A stretch of DNA of 48,320 nt from Ichthyobacteriaceae bacterium (GTDB lineage Bacteria; Bacteroidota; Bacteroidia; Flavobacteriales; JADGDT01), in assembly GCA_016744755.1 (NCBI GenBank), contig JADGDT010000013.1, forward strand, positions 1 through 48,320, read 5' to 3'. The stretch's first letter is position 1. Each line of letters starts with the position of its first letter. The notes beneath the pieces were generated by a model that was not told the origin of the DNA, made no database searches, and saw only the letters and a program-made list of their open reading frames with translations. Shown here piece after piece: positions 1-8,352 of the stretch. The position numbers and the translations under genes are program-made.

Positions 1-1
1 T

Positions 2-106
2 ATTGATATTCGTCAGGCATTGTACCATTTAGGGGAGATTACTGGGCAAGTATCTACTGATGATCTTTTGGGACATATATTTTCTAGTTTTTGTATTGGG
101 AAGTAG
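2..106 (+). CDS. mnmE: MnmE (tRNA modification GTPase), C-terminal end only
   Basis: The first 34 codons read as the end of a protein finishing IFSSFCIGK before a TAG stop. This matches the C-terminus of MnmE/TrmE, the GTPase that works with MnmG on uridine 34 of tRNA; the C-x-G-K end with its conserved cysteine is the family signature. The gene starts left of the window. Its 3' end doubles as an attachment site: the same peptide end is encoded again at 24018-24035 with different codons, so the last codons here were probably supplied by the integrated element and keep mnmE functional. The identification rests on a short motif plus this context. Confidence 0.85.
   Translation: MDIRQALYHLGEITGQVSTDDLLGHIFSSFCIGK
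85..106 (+). other. Left attachment site (attL) in the mnmE 3' end
   Basis: The segment around TTTGTATTGGGAAGTAG matches the segment at 24014-24034 at 16 of 21 positions, including an uninterrupted TGTATTGG (92-99 and 24021-24028). A tyrosine recombinase gene lies about 620 bases to the right. Integration at the 3' end of mnmE (thdF/trmE) with a short imperfect direct repeat is well known from Salmonella genomic island 1. The crossover position inside the repeat is inferred. Confidence 0.75.
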
Positions 107-357
107 TCATACTTTCTTTTATTATTACCTTTCTTTCTTTTATTAGTATTTACTATATCTAACAAGTATATATATTTGTTGCCTACTTTCATATTTTTGC
201 TTATTTTAGCTTAAAGTTGTTGCCTTATTGTTGCCTATGTAAGTCAATTTGTTGCCCTGATAATAAATTGACTACATTTCAGTAATAAATGGCAGTCATT
301 GGCAGTACATGTCATTATATGGCAGTATATGACATGTATTAACTATAAACAAAGTAT
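107..357. promoter_or_regulatory. Element left end: integrase arm-type repeats and phased TGGCAGT repeats
   Basis: This non-coding stretch holds four TTGTTGCC copies at 176, 217, 228 and 249, two of them 11 bases apart. It also holds three TGGCAGT copies starting at 290, 300 and 320, spaced by one and two helical turns. A perfect inverted repeat, ACATGTCAT (307-315) and ATGACATGT (329-337), lies over the third copy. The first group recurs near the right end of the element, so it probably binds the recombinase. The second group sits just upstream of the zinc-finger/HTH gene and may bind that protein as operator or excision site. Functions are inferred from position and repetition. Confidence 0.6.
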
Positions 358-723
358 ATGAGTAGTAAAATTGAGACTATTAGAGTATGTGAATACTGTA
401 AGAACGAATTTGTTGCAAAAACAACAACTACTCGTTACTGTAGTCATAAGTGTAATTCACGTTCATACAAACTACGAGTTAAGGAACTAAAAGTTGAAAG
501 TTCAATAACAAAAACTAATCAGCAAAAGATTCTGAATGCTTCTGATTTAGCTCTTGAGATTATTAAGCAAAAAGAATTTCTTACTATCAAGGATGCATAC
601 AAACTTTTAGGAGTTTCTGAACGTACTTTTTACAGATTAATGAAAAATGGAACAATCCTATTTACAAAATTAGGAAGCAGAACTATTATTAAACGAACTG
701 AAATTGATAAACTATTCTCATAA
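358..723 (+). CDS. Zinc-finger plus excisionase-type HTH protein
   Basis: This 121-residue protein has an N-terminal cysteine cluster (CEYC, then YCSHKC) that should bind zinc, and a C-terminal helix-turn-helix of the excisionase/MerR type (KEFLTIKDAYKLLGVSERTFYRLMKNG, about residues 73-98). Genes like this commonly sit next to integrases in Bacteroidota integrative elements and act as recombination directionality factors or repressors. Its TAA stop overlaps the ATG of the integrase by one base, so the two should be cotranscribed and translationally coupled. A clear paralogue is encoded at 24271-24657, beside the right attachment site. The domain call is firm; the excisionase role is inferred from position. 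Confidence 0.8.
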   Translation: MSSKIETIRVCEYCKNEFVAKTTTTRYCSHKCNSRSYKLRVKELKVESSITKTNQQKILNASDLALEIIKQKEFLTIKDAYKLLGVSERTFYRLMKNGTILFTKLGSRTIIKRTEIDKLFS

Positions 724-1817
724 TGAAAGTTACTCTAAGGCAACGTGAAAAAAGCGGAAAAATAAGTCTGTATATAGATTATTACCACGAAGGAAAGCGT
801 AAATACGAATACTTGCGTTTGTACCTAAAACCAAAACCAAGAACTCCAGAAGATAGAGAGATGAACAAACAAACTCTTCAACTTGCCGAAAACATAAGAT
901 CTAAGCGTCAATTAGAATTGCAAAATGGAATTTATGGATTCATTAATAGTGAGAGAATAAAAAGTAGTTTTCTAACATACTTTGAGGCTCTTGCTGAAAA
1001 ACGTAAAGAAAGTAATGGTAATTACGGTAATTGGATGAGTGCATTAAAGCACTTAAGAAAATTCAGTAAGGCAAATGTTAAATTCTCGGACATTAATAAA
1101 GAATGGTTAGAAGGCCTTAAAAACTACCTCATCCATGAAGCTAAAACAAAGCATAATCAAAATTTGTCCAAAAATTCTTGTGTCTCATATTATAATAAAA
1201 TTATTGCTGCATTAAATCAAGCTGTTAAAGATGATATTTTACCCAAAAATCCATCCTATAATGTTGATGGTATTAAGGAAGTAGAATCTAAGCGTGAGTT
1301 CCTTACTCTTGAAGAGGTAAAAAAGATAGTTAAAACTGAATGTGAAGTTCCTATAATGAAACAGGCATTTATTTTTAGCTGTCTTACAGGGTTACGTTTT
1401 TCAGACATTGAGAAACTAACATGGTCTGAAATTCAATATTCTAACGAAAATGGTAATTACATCCGTTTTAGACAAAAGAAAACCAAAGGACAAGAGACTC
1501 TTCCAATATCAGAAGATGCAATTTCCTTTTTAGAAGAACGTGCTACAGCCGATGAAAAAGTATTTACAGGGTTAGTATATAGTGATACTAATAACAATAA
1601 ATTAAGACATTGGATGATTCGTTCAGGTATAGAAAAAGATATCACTTTTCACTGTGCCAGACATACGTATGCCACTTTACAGCTTACATTAGGAACAGAT
1701 ATTTATACTGTTTCAAAATTATTAGGACATAAGAGTCTTCGTACTACCGAGGTTTACGCTAAAATTATAGATGAGAAGAAACGAAAAGCAGCAAATACAA
1801 TAAAACTAAATTTATAA
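723..1817 (+). CDS. int: Tyrosine recombinase (integrase)
   Basis: This 364-residue phage-type integrase has an N-terminal arm-binding region (about 1-90), a SAM-like core-binding domain (about 95-190) and a C-terminal catalytic domain. All catalytic residues are visible: R225 in TGLRFSD, a lysine at K253 or K255, H310 and R313 in HCARH, H336 in LGHKS, and the nucleophile Y345 in TEVYAKI. It should cut and join the element at the mnmE 3' end. It overlaps the upstream HTH gene by one base and lies close to attL, the usual arrangement. The arm-binding domain fits the TTGTTGCC repeats at both element ends. It appears intact. Confidence 0.95.
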   Translation: MKVTLRQREKSGKISLYIDYYHEGKRKYEYLRLYLKPKPRTPEDREMNKQTLQLAENIRSKRQLELQNGIYGFINSERIKSSFLTYFEALAEKRKESNGNYGNWMSALKHLRKFSKANVKFSDINKEWLEGLKNYLIHEAKTKHNQNLSKNSCVSYYNKIIAALNQAVKDDILPKNPSYNVDGIKEVESKREFLTLEEVKKIVKTECEVPIMKQAFIFSCLTGLRFSDIEKLTWSEIQYSNENGNYIRFRQKKTKGQETLPISEDAISFLEERATADEKVFTGLVYSDTNNNKLRHWMIRSGIEKDITFHCARHTYATLQLTLGTDIYTVSKLLGHKSLRTTEVYAKIIDEKKRKAANTIKLNL

Positions 1818-1838
1818 TAAAACTTACTATACAAAGAA

Positions 1839-2969
1839 ATGCTTAATGTAGATCAATATATAAAATCACCCGAAGAAACATACTTACTTATTAAAAATCA
1901 AAAACCATGTAAAATTGATAAAACTACCGTTGCATATATTTTTGAGTCATTTAAAAGATTATTAGTTATTCTAACTAAGGATGCTTTTGAAGATTTGTAC
2001 CCTAATGATAAAGATCAAATTAAATACATAGTTGATTGCTATCATATTAACTATTACTCTATAAGTTTTCTTTTAAAACATAGCAGGTATGAATTTGAAC
2101 AAGAAATGATTGATAAGCAGAACATGATCTCTCATTCAAAAAACAAGGAAATAGAAAGTATTAAATCTTTTTTATATGATGAATCAATACACGAATCCAT
2201 AAAGGATATAAGTAAAATATTGAATCGAAGTATTGTACATTACATATCATTAATTCCTGATGATAATGAAGACTTCAATGTAGGATTGGGATTAAGTATG
2301 GACATAGATGCATCTAAAGAATTAGATTATTCATCCATAAGAAATGATATTTATAAAGTATTTATTGATAATGATATTGCACTAGATATATACGACACAA
2401 AAAAATATCTTAAATATTACAATACTGCAACACCCATAAATGAAAAAGAGTATTTAGCATTTTATAAACCTATTTTTGAAGCATTGCATGAGTATCTAAA
2501 TTATTTAGAAAATAAAAAGGTAGAGGATGAAACTAATGAAGAAGTTTTTAGCAATGGGTTCATTGTAAAAGATGGAGATTTTAGAGCCGAGGAACATAGT
2601 TCCGTTTCATTCGACGATATTAAAGAAAAAGATAGACTAAAATATATAGAGGAACTTCTTTTTGAAGATAAAATTATAGATTCAAATTACAACTTCATCG
2701 AAAAGAAAGGAAATAAAATCACATTGGCTAAACTTGTAAAATTCATGATAAATGAAAAATATTTTAGACCTAATAATTTTAAGCATAGAGCAAACTTTAA
2801 AGACTATCATTATAGACAGTATTTTGACAATCGTTATAATGTAGATACGTCTCAACAATTCAAAAGAATTATAGACAATGAAGTAAAACAGTTTATAGAA
2901 TCTAAACAGTGGAAATATAATCTCAAGAAGTTAATTAATATTGACTATTTCTCAATCAACTCTTGGTAG
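1839..2969 (+). CDS. Hypothetical protein of the integrative element
   Basis: I do not recognise this 376-residue protein. It is rich in lysine, aspartate, isoleucine and tyrosine, with no signal peptide, membrane segment or obvious nucleotide-binding motif. The C-terminal third (about 255-376) looks like a compact helical domain ending in a basic region with several aromatic residues (HRANFKDYHYRQYFDNRY). It starts 21 bases after the integrase stop in the same direction and is probably in the same transcript. Genes in this position in Bacteroidota elements are sometimes RteC-like regulators, but I see no convincing RteC motif. Confidence 0.7.
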   Translation: MLNVDQYIKSPEETYLLIKNQKPCKIDKTTVAYIFESFKRLLVILTKDAFEDLYPNDKDQIKYIVDCYHINYYSISFLLKHSRYEFEQEMIDKQNMISHSKNKEIESIKSFLYDESIHESIKDISKILNRSIVHYISLIPDDNEDFNVGLGLSMDIDASKELDYSSIRNDIYKVFIDNDIALDIYDTKKYLKYYNTATPINEKEYLAFYKPIFEALHEYLNYLENKKVEDETNEEVFSNGFIVKDGDFRAEEHSSVSFDDIKEKDRLKYIEELLFEDKIIDSNYNFIEKKGNKITLAKLVKFMINEKYFRPNNFKHRANFKDYHYRQYFDNRYNVDTSQQFKRIIDNEVKQFIESKQWKYNLKKLINIDYFSINSW

Positions 2970-3161
2970 AAGAGATTAACTTTATATATAGAATTTACAT
3001 CTGTAAAAAATTAAATAATACAGACAAAAGGTATTACCCAATAACAAAAAGGCAATACCTTATATAATACCCGATACAAAACTTAAACCCCTTAAATTCA
3101 ATAGTTTCACAAAGGGTACAACTACCATTTCATACCTTTCTTCATTTTGTTATTCATATTT
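2970..3161. other. Non-coding gap
   Basis: This AT-rich stretch lies between the integrase operon and the next gene. I see no ORF, strong hairpin or clear repeat in it apart from the terminator that follows. Confidence 0.5.
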
Positions 3162-3198
3162 GCCCCGTTCTTGACAATCAAGAATGGGCTTTTTTTTG
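3162..3198 (+). terminator. Rho-independent terminator
   Basis: GCCCCGTTCTTGA pairs with TCAAGAATGGGC around a CAA loop, with one small internal mismatch, and is followed by a run of eight T. It should end transcription from the integrase and the 376-aa gene before the replication module starts. Confidence 0.85.
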
Positions 3199-3268
3199 GT
3201 CCTTCATCAAAATTCAATCCTAAAAATATGATAGTATTATTATAAACAAATTAGATAGCATATCTAGA

Positions 3269-3529
3269 ATGCTAAGAGAACATAACCTTTTAAGGAAGGA
3301 TGTTCTTACTTTCAATGAGACAACTGAATATTTATCTGTCTCTAGCTCCCACTTGTATAAACTTACAAGCAACAACGTAATTACTCACTACAAACCTAAT
3401 GGAAAGAAAATATTCTTCAAACGTAGTGAACTCGACAACTGGCTTACATCTCATAAAATTGAGACTAACTCAAAAATGGATGAAATGGCATCAGATTATC
3501 TAATCAAAAAAGGAAAATTCAACATATAA
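3269..3529 (+). CDS. Excisionase-family helix-turn-helix protein
   Basis: This 86-residue protein has a central HTH_17-type DNA-binding domain: VLTFNETTEYLSVSSSHLYK, followed by the small beta wing (YKPNGKKIFFKRSELDNWL). Such proteins act as excisionases or as regulators of mobilisation and replication genes. It lies just ahead of the MobC-like and primase-helicase genes with a 10-base gap, so it is likely the first gene of that operon. It lacks the cysteine cluster of the HTH protein at 358. The domain is clear; the exact role is unknown. Confidence 0.8.
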   Translation: MLREHNLLRKDVLTFNETTEYLSVSSSHLYKLTSNNVITHYKPNGKKIFFKRSELDNWLTSHKIETNSKMDEMASDYLIKKGKFNI

Positions 3530-3539
3530 AAAAAATATT

Positions 3540-4172
3540 ATGGAATCAATTGAAAATAGTATAAAGCCGAATAAGGTAAATCAATCTAGAAATAACGTTA
3601 TAAGTATAAAAGTATCTAATAGTGAAAAAGAAAAACTGCAACAGATATCAGATGATGTTGATTTAACTGTCAGCGAATTTTTAAGATTAAAAGGACTTTC
3701 TACTAAAAGCTCTATAATTGACTACGAACAAGATTTAAACAACAAGGATGAGGAAATTAAAAACCTCAAAATTGATTTAGCTTTTTATGAAGGCAATAAA
3801 TTTGGCACCCCTGGTATAGCATTACCTTTTACTGAATTTCAAGCTTATCATTTGTTAGAAATCTTCCGCAATTACTATGATGATAATACTCCTCCAGAAC
3901 AACAATTAATTAGGTATTTAATTGAGGATTTAGTCACCCCTCATTATCAATTTGAAAAGGATTCAATCATAGATATGGAATTCAAGACACACTCTTTCAT
4001 AAAACCTGTGAAAGTTGAAATGCCATTAGATAACAGTAAGTACTCCAATGATTTTGTACAAGCTTTCCAAAATATTGTGCCTATTGATTTTAAAGATAAA
4101 GTGCTAAACCAAATAAAGTCACCTAATAATAATAGAATCATTAGTGAGCCATGGAAACAATCTCAAGAATAA
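3540..4172 (+). CDS. MobC-like ribbon-helix-helix protein (putative)
   Basis: In this 210-residue protein, residues about 18-52 (NNVISIKVSNSEKEKLQQISDD, then LTVSEFLRLKGL) resemble the ribbon-helix-helix DNA-binding region of MobC-type relaxosome accessory proteins and plasmid antitoxins. A short coiled-coil-like stretch follows (about 60-80). The C-terminal half is unrecognised. Its last 22 bases overlap the start of the primase-helicase. No relaxase (MobA) gene is visible nearby, so it may instead bind an origin or act as a regulator. The DNA-binding fold is moderately supported; mobilisation is a guess. Confidence 0.65.
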   Translation: MESIENSIKPNKVNQSRNNVISIKVSNSEKEKLQQISDDVDLTVSEFLRLKGLSTKSSIIDYEQDLNNKDEEIKNLKIDLAFYEGNKFGTPGIALPFTEFQAYHLLEIFRNYYDDNTPPEQQLIRYLIEDLVTPHYQFEKDSIIDMEFKTHSFIKPVKVEMPLDNSKYSNDFVQAFQNIVPIDFKDKVLNQIKSPNNNRIISEPWKQSQE

Positions 4173-6847
4173 AATTAATTAATATAAAAGAGCTTATAGA
4201 AAATGAGACAAGTCTAAAGTTCTCTAATAGGAACTTATTAGAAGAATGTCCGTTTTGCGGGAGTGGTAAAGGTAACAACCACTCCCCTGCTTTTAGCATA
4301 AACATAAAAGGCAATTACTATAAATGCTTTTCATGTGGTTCGAAAGGTTCTACTATCGATTTCATGATGAACATAAATTCAGAATGGAAAGAATACCAGT
4401 CAATTAGTTATCTAAAAGAAAAATATTTAGGAATAATACACACACCATATATCTCAAAGGAAATGACACCTATAGAAAAAACAGCTTTTGCTATTAAAAA
4501 TAACCCCAAACAAAATGCAACTGAGTATTTACAAAGTAGAAAAATTAAAACATCTATACTACCAATTGACTGCTACTATTACGATTCACATACAAATGCA
4601 GTTGTATTTGTAGATGCAGAACACAAACTAATAAATAGAAGAATGATTAAGCCTGCAATGGGTTATCCAAAGGCAAAAAATCAAGGTAGTTTAAATGATA
4701 GTATCTACGACAAGTTGTTCAGACCTAATTCAGATACTGTGTATATACACGAAGGAGTAATAAATGCGTTATCGATGCCTGACTACTCTTCGGTAGCCTT
4801 GTTTTCAACAGAAAATAAAGTGCATAATACAACGGTATTACAAAGGTATGTTGAAGGCAAACACATAGTTTTGGCTATGGATAATGATAATGCAGGTAAT
4901 AAATGTGCAGAATATTATCACAACTTCTTACTAAATAATAGATTTAATATACTGTCTTTACGCAGGATCATTTTCCCTGAAGGCATTGACACCAACGATT
5001 TACTGAAAAATGGAGAAATGAAAGAATATATCAAAGACCAAAACAATTATAATTTGCTTTGGGAAGATATTGTTACTAAACCCATACCAACAAATAGTGA
5101 AGATATTGAAGCAGATAACGATGAGTACTCTTTCTTTACAGAAAATGGGTGTTATTATATGAAAGAGACTATTAAAGGAAAGCCAATAGTCAAGAAACTT
5201 ACTAATTTTTTAATGGAATCGGTATATCATTTAATGGATGGAACTAAGGAAAGTACTAGGCTTATAAAATTTCAGCGTAACACTGGTGAGGTTACTGTAA
5301 ATGAGATTATGAGTTCTGAATTAAACCTTGAACGTTTAAAAAAAGTCATTAGAAGTGTTTCAAGTAGAGGTTTAACATTCTTTGGCAGTACTCAATATCT
5401 AGACTACATTCTAACTTATATGTATGATAGGGAAAAAAATGCCATTGCCATAAATAAGTTAGGATATCAAAACGAATATAAATCATATTGCTTTGCTGAT
5501 GCACTTATAACAGAAGATAATACCTTAGTTTACCCAGATAAACTAGGAATAGTATCTCACGGAAACACATCGTTATACCTTCCTCCATTTGCTTATACAA
5601 ATCTAAAGGATAAAGGATATGATGTAGAGCGAAGATTTACTTATAAAGGAGGAAACTTAAACTTCAATACTTGGGCTGAACTAATCTACAAAGCCTACAA
5701 TATCAATGGAACAATAGGTATTTCGTTTGTAATACTTGCGTTGTACCGAGATATTATACAAGCAATTACTGGATTCTTCCCTTTTCTATTTCTATTTGGA
5801 GACCAAGGAGCAGGTAAATCTAATTTTGTAAACTTCTTTTTACACTTATTTGGAGAACCCAACCATGGTATATCATTGCTAAACTCAACGGATAAAGGAT
5901 TCTCTCGTTCATTAACACAACGTAGTAATGCTCTGTATTATCTAAAAGAATATTCCAATGCAATAGACAAGAAAACTGTTGATGTCTTTAAAACAGGTTA
6001 TGATGGGGAACTTTACACAATGGCACAGAAGAGTAATGATAATAAAACAACTACTCTTGAAATTAGCTCTGCTTGTATGGTAGATGGTAATGAGTTGCCA
6101 ACATCAGAAGCCGCATTATTTGCACGAATGATAGTTCTACATTTCGAAGACAATAAGTTTTCTGACGAATCTACTCAGGCCTATAAGACACTTTTAAAAG
6201 AAAAAGAATATGGCTTTGGTAATATTACTCGTGAACTTTTAAAATATCGTCGGTTGATTGAACAAAACTTCAAGCCCGTATTTGAAAAAATATTCCATGG
6301 AATTAAATCTCAATTAATAGGAGATACTGAGTTATCTGATAGGCAAATACGTCACATTGCTTTGTTACTGGCTCCTGTAAAGGTACTGGAGGACAAACTC
6401 ACGTTCCCCGTGTCTTTTGAAGTATTTAAAGAAGCAATTATTGAAAATGCAAAGAAGCAAAATGAAATGGCTAGTGACCTAAAAGATTCATCCATTTTCT
6501 GGAATGCTATAGCTTACAAAATTTCAAGTCAATACTCTGACTTTAGACCAGGAACACATTACATAAAAGACCAAATAAAGAAAATACTCTATATTAAGTT
6601 TAAACTACTCTACCCTATATATGTTGATTATGTAACTAAAAATAAATTACACTTTTTGGAAATGAATTCTTTACGTGAATTACTGACTGCAAAAGGAAAC
6701 AAATCTTTTGTACCCAACAATTCCCAAAAAAGTAGAAAAACAAAAAGTTACACTCATAAAACTCTAGGTAGTTGTTATATGTATAAATATGATGATACTG
6801 AAAACTCAAAAGGGATAATTGTAGACGGTGTAGAACTAAACATATAA
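4151..6847 (+). CDS. CHC2 zinc-finger / Toprim primase fused to a P-loop helicase domain
   Basis: This 898-residue replication protein begins with a CHC2-type zinc ribbon (C33, C36, H44, C59, C62). A Toprim domain follows, with the catalytic glutamate near E201 (YIHEGVINAL) and an acidic D244/D246 pair in LAMDNDNAG. The C-terminal half is an ATPase with Walker A GDQGAGKS (K556) and resembles the DUF927/SF3-like helicases of plasmids and satellites. The architecture recalls the primase-helicase of P4-like satellites, which start replication at repeat-rich origins. A repeat cluster lies directly downstream (6856-7068). The start chosen overlaps the upstream gene by 22 bases. Excised replication of the element is inferred. 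Confidence 0.88.
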   Translation: METISRIKLINIKELIENETSLKFSNRNLLEECPFCGSGKGNNHSPAFSINIKGNYYKCFSCGSKGSTIDFMMNINSEWKEYQSISYLKEKYLGIIHTPYISKEMTPIEKTAFAIKNNPKQNATEYLQSRKIKTSILPIDCYYYDSHTNAVVFVDAEHKLINRRMIKPAMGYPKAKNQGSLNDSIYDKLFRPNSDTVYIHEGVINALSMPDYSSVALFSTENKVHNTTVLQRYVEGKHIVLAMDNDNAGNKCAEYYHNFLLNNRFNILSLRRIIFPEGIDTNDLLKNGEMKEYIKDQNNYNLLWEDIVTKPIPTNSEDIEADNDEYSFFTENGCYYMKETIKGKPIVKKLTNFLMESVYHLMDGTKESTRLIKFQRNTGEVTVNEIMSSELNLERLKKVIRSVSSRGLTFFGSTQYLDYILTYMYDREKNAIAINKLGYQNEYKSYCFADALITEDNTLVYPDKLGIVSHGNTSLYLPPFAYTNLKDKGYDVERRFTYKGGNLNFNTWAELIYKAYNINGTIGISFVILALYRDIIQAITGFFPFLFLFGDQGAGKSNFVNFFLHLFGEPNHGISLLNSTDKGFSRSLTQRSNALYYLKEYSNAIDKKTVDVFKTGYDGELYTMAQKSNDNKTTTLEISSACMVDGNELPTSEAALFARMIVLHFEDNKFSDESTQAYKTLLKEKEYGFGNITRELLKYRRLIEQNFKPVFEKIFHGIKSQLIGDTELSDRQIRHIALLLAPVKVLEDKLTFPVSFEVFKEAIIENAKKQNEMASDLKDSSIFWNAIAYKISSQYSDFRPGTHYIKDQIKKILYIKFKLLYPIYVDYVTKNKLHFLEMNSLRELLTAKGNKSFVPNNSQKSRKTKSYTHKTLGSCYMYKYDDTENSKGIIVDGVELNI

Positions 6848-7145
6848 TTAATTCTTGTAAACTAAGTAAACTTTGTAAAACACTTCTCTTATTGTATAAA
6901 AATTTAACTCAATACTAGTTTACTTCATATTTACTTGGTTTACTATTATCCAAATCATTAATAGCTTTTCTTCTTTATTATTACTTAACAGGAACTTTAA
7001 AGTAAACTAATAACTCTATCACTGATAGATATTTATCCATTTCAGGTTACTTAGTTTACATGGTTTACATAAATGATTATTCGGAATAATAATAAATGAA
7101 TCAGCGTTTTTATATAATATGATTATATAAAAAATTAAAAGAACA
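6848..7145. repeat. Repeat-rich non-coding region, candidate origin or operator cluster
   Basis: Seven exact GTAAAC/GTTTAC hexamers lie within 212 bases: GTAAAC at 6857, 6866 and 7002; GTTTAC at 6918, 6938, 7054 and 7063. The outer parts form a perfect 14-base inverted repeat, TGTAAACTAAGTAA (6856-6869) and TTACTTAGTTTACA (7047-7060). Between them sits a palindrome, TCTATCA-C-TGATAGA (7015-7029). No ORF is present. Lying directly after the primase-helicase, this may be the replication origin of the excised element or a binding site for one of its small DNA-binding proteins. The repeats are seen; the function is inferred. Confidence 0.55.
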
Positions 7146-8243
7146 CTATATGATGCTAATTAACTCTTCAATTGCTTCATCAATTTCTTCAATAGTTGTG
7201 TATTTACTAATGCTAAATCTCAATGATGAGAATGATTCATCATCAGAATATCCCATATTTTTTAATACGTGTGAAGGTTCTACTATTCTTGAAGTACAAG
7301 CAGAACCAGAAGAAATCATTACAGTTTTTAGTTTGCTGATTACAATGTCAGCATCAATACCGTTAATTATAACATTTGTAATAAAAGAACTTCTTTTAAC
7401 CTTTTCTCCAATAATTATGCAGTCAAAATTAATCTTAAGTTTTTGCTCCAAATATCTATTTACTTTGATAGGTGTAAGGTTATCTAATTCAACAGAGGCA
7501 CAGGCCTTAGCAAGTCCTACTAGTCCTGGCACATTTGTAGTTCCAGATCTAAAACTATTTTCCTGTCCACCTCCATGCAGTAGAGGAGATACTGAAATCC
7601 CTTCTTTTATGTATAATGCACCAATACCTTTAGGACCATGAAATTTATGACCAGATAAGCATAACATGTCTATTTTTAACTCTTGCAGGTCAACTGGTAT
7701 TTTACCAATTGCCTGAGTAGCATCTACAAATAATTTAGACTTTGTATTTGATACAACCTCTGCAATTGAGTCAATATCTTGAATTATTCCAGTTTCATTA
7801 TTTACCCAAAGAATTGATACTAAGATGGTTTCTTCCTTTATTGCTGGTTTTAATTCTTCAATATTTATTAATCCATTTTTATCTACATCCAAAAATGTTA
7901 CATCAACACCTATATTTTCTAGATATTTACATGTTTCCAAAACAGCTTTGTGTTCTACTTTAGTTGTGATTATATGATTGCCTTTATCAATATTAGATTC
8001 TATATATCCACGAAGTATTGTATTTATACCTTCTGTAGACCCTGCATTAAAGAAGATTTCAGAGCTTTTACAATTAATTAATTCAGAGATTATTTGTCTT
8101 GATTCCTTAACTTTTTTGTTGATTTCATTGCCGAAATAATGCTTACTAGAAGGATTTCCATAAAAACTATTTTGTATGTCATTCATCTCATTTATAACTT
8201 CTTTCGAAGGCTTGGTTGTAGAGGCATTGTCCAGATATATCAT
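7146..8243 (-). CDS. sspA: Cysteine desulfurase (SspA-type, IscS/NifS family)
   Basis: This 365-residue PLP-dependent enzyme takes sulfur from L-cysteine. The PLP lysine is K200 in LSGHKFHGPKG; H98 (VEHKA), D174 and Q177 (FVDATQ) are the usual cofactor contacts; the sulfur-accepting cysteine is C316 in SGSACTS. The length is normal for the compact group used in DNA phosphorothioation. It is divergent from sspB across about 110 bases and next to an SspD-type sulfurtransferase, which makes SspA (the DndA counterpart) the likely role. A housekeeping IscS/NifS role cannot be excluded from sequence alone but is unlikely inside this island. Confidence 0.9.
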   Translation of the reverse strand: MIYLDNASTTKPSKEVINEMNDIQNSFYGNPSSKHYFGNEINKKVKESRQIISELINCKSSEIFFNAGSTEGINTILRGYIESNIDKGNHIITTKVEHKAVLETCKYLENIGVDVTFLDVDKNGLINIEELKPAIKEETILVSILWVNNETGIIQDIDSIAEVVSNTKSKLFVDATQAIGKIPVDLQELKIDMLCLSGHKFHGPKGIGALYIKEGISVSPLLHGGGQENSFRSGTTNVPGLVGLAKACASVELDNLTPIKVNRYLEQKLKINFDCIIIGEKVKRSSFITNVIINGIDADIVISKLKTVMISSGSACTSRIVEPSHVLKNMGYSDDESFSSLRFSISKYTTIEEIDEAIEELISII

Positions 8244-8352
8244 TGTTGAAAAAATATGTATAATAATTATGAGATGGTCTTAGATTAAGAGACAAACTTA
8301 CTTATATTTATGAACTTTTTAGCTAAAGTGAATCGTAATAAAACAGAAACTA
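8244..8352. promoter_or_regulatory. Divergent sspA / sspBCD promoter region
   Basis: This 109-base region separates the two divergent modification transcripts. On the minus strand TAAGTTTG (8300-8293) fits the Bacteroidota -7 element TANNTTTG upstream of sspA. For sspB a weaker TATATTTA-like box lies in the same stretch. No clear -33 TTTG at the expected distance was found for either, so the promoters are tentative. Confidence 0.4.

Noticed and set aside
7015-7029. Palindrome TCTATCACTGATAGA resembles the tet operator core
   Set aside because: No TetR or tetracycline resistance gene is in the window. The match is treated as part of the repeat cluster, not as a tet operator.
6856-7068. CRISPR array
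   Set aside because: The repeats are six to fourteen bases long, in both orientations and unevenly spaced, with no cas genes.
7150-7641. 163-aa plus-strand ORF over sspA
   Set aside because: It is antisense to a cysteine desulfurase with all catalytic residues, and low-complexity in sequence.
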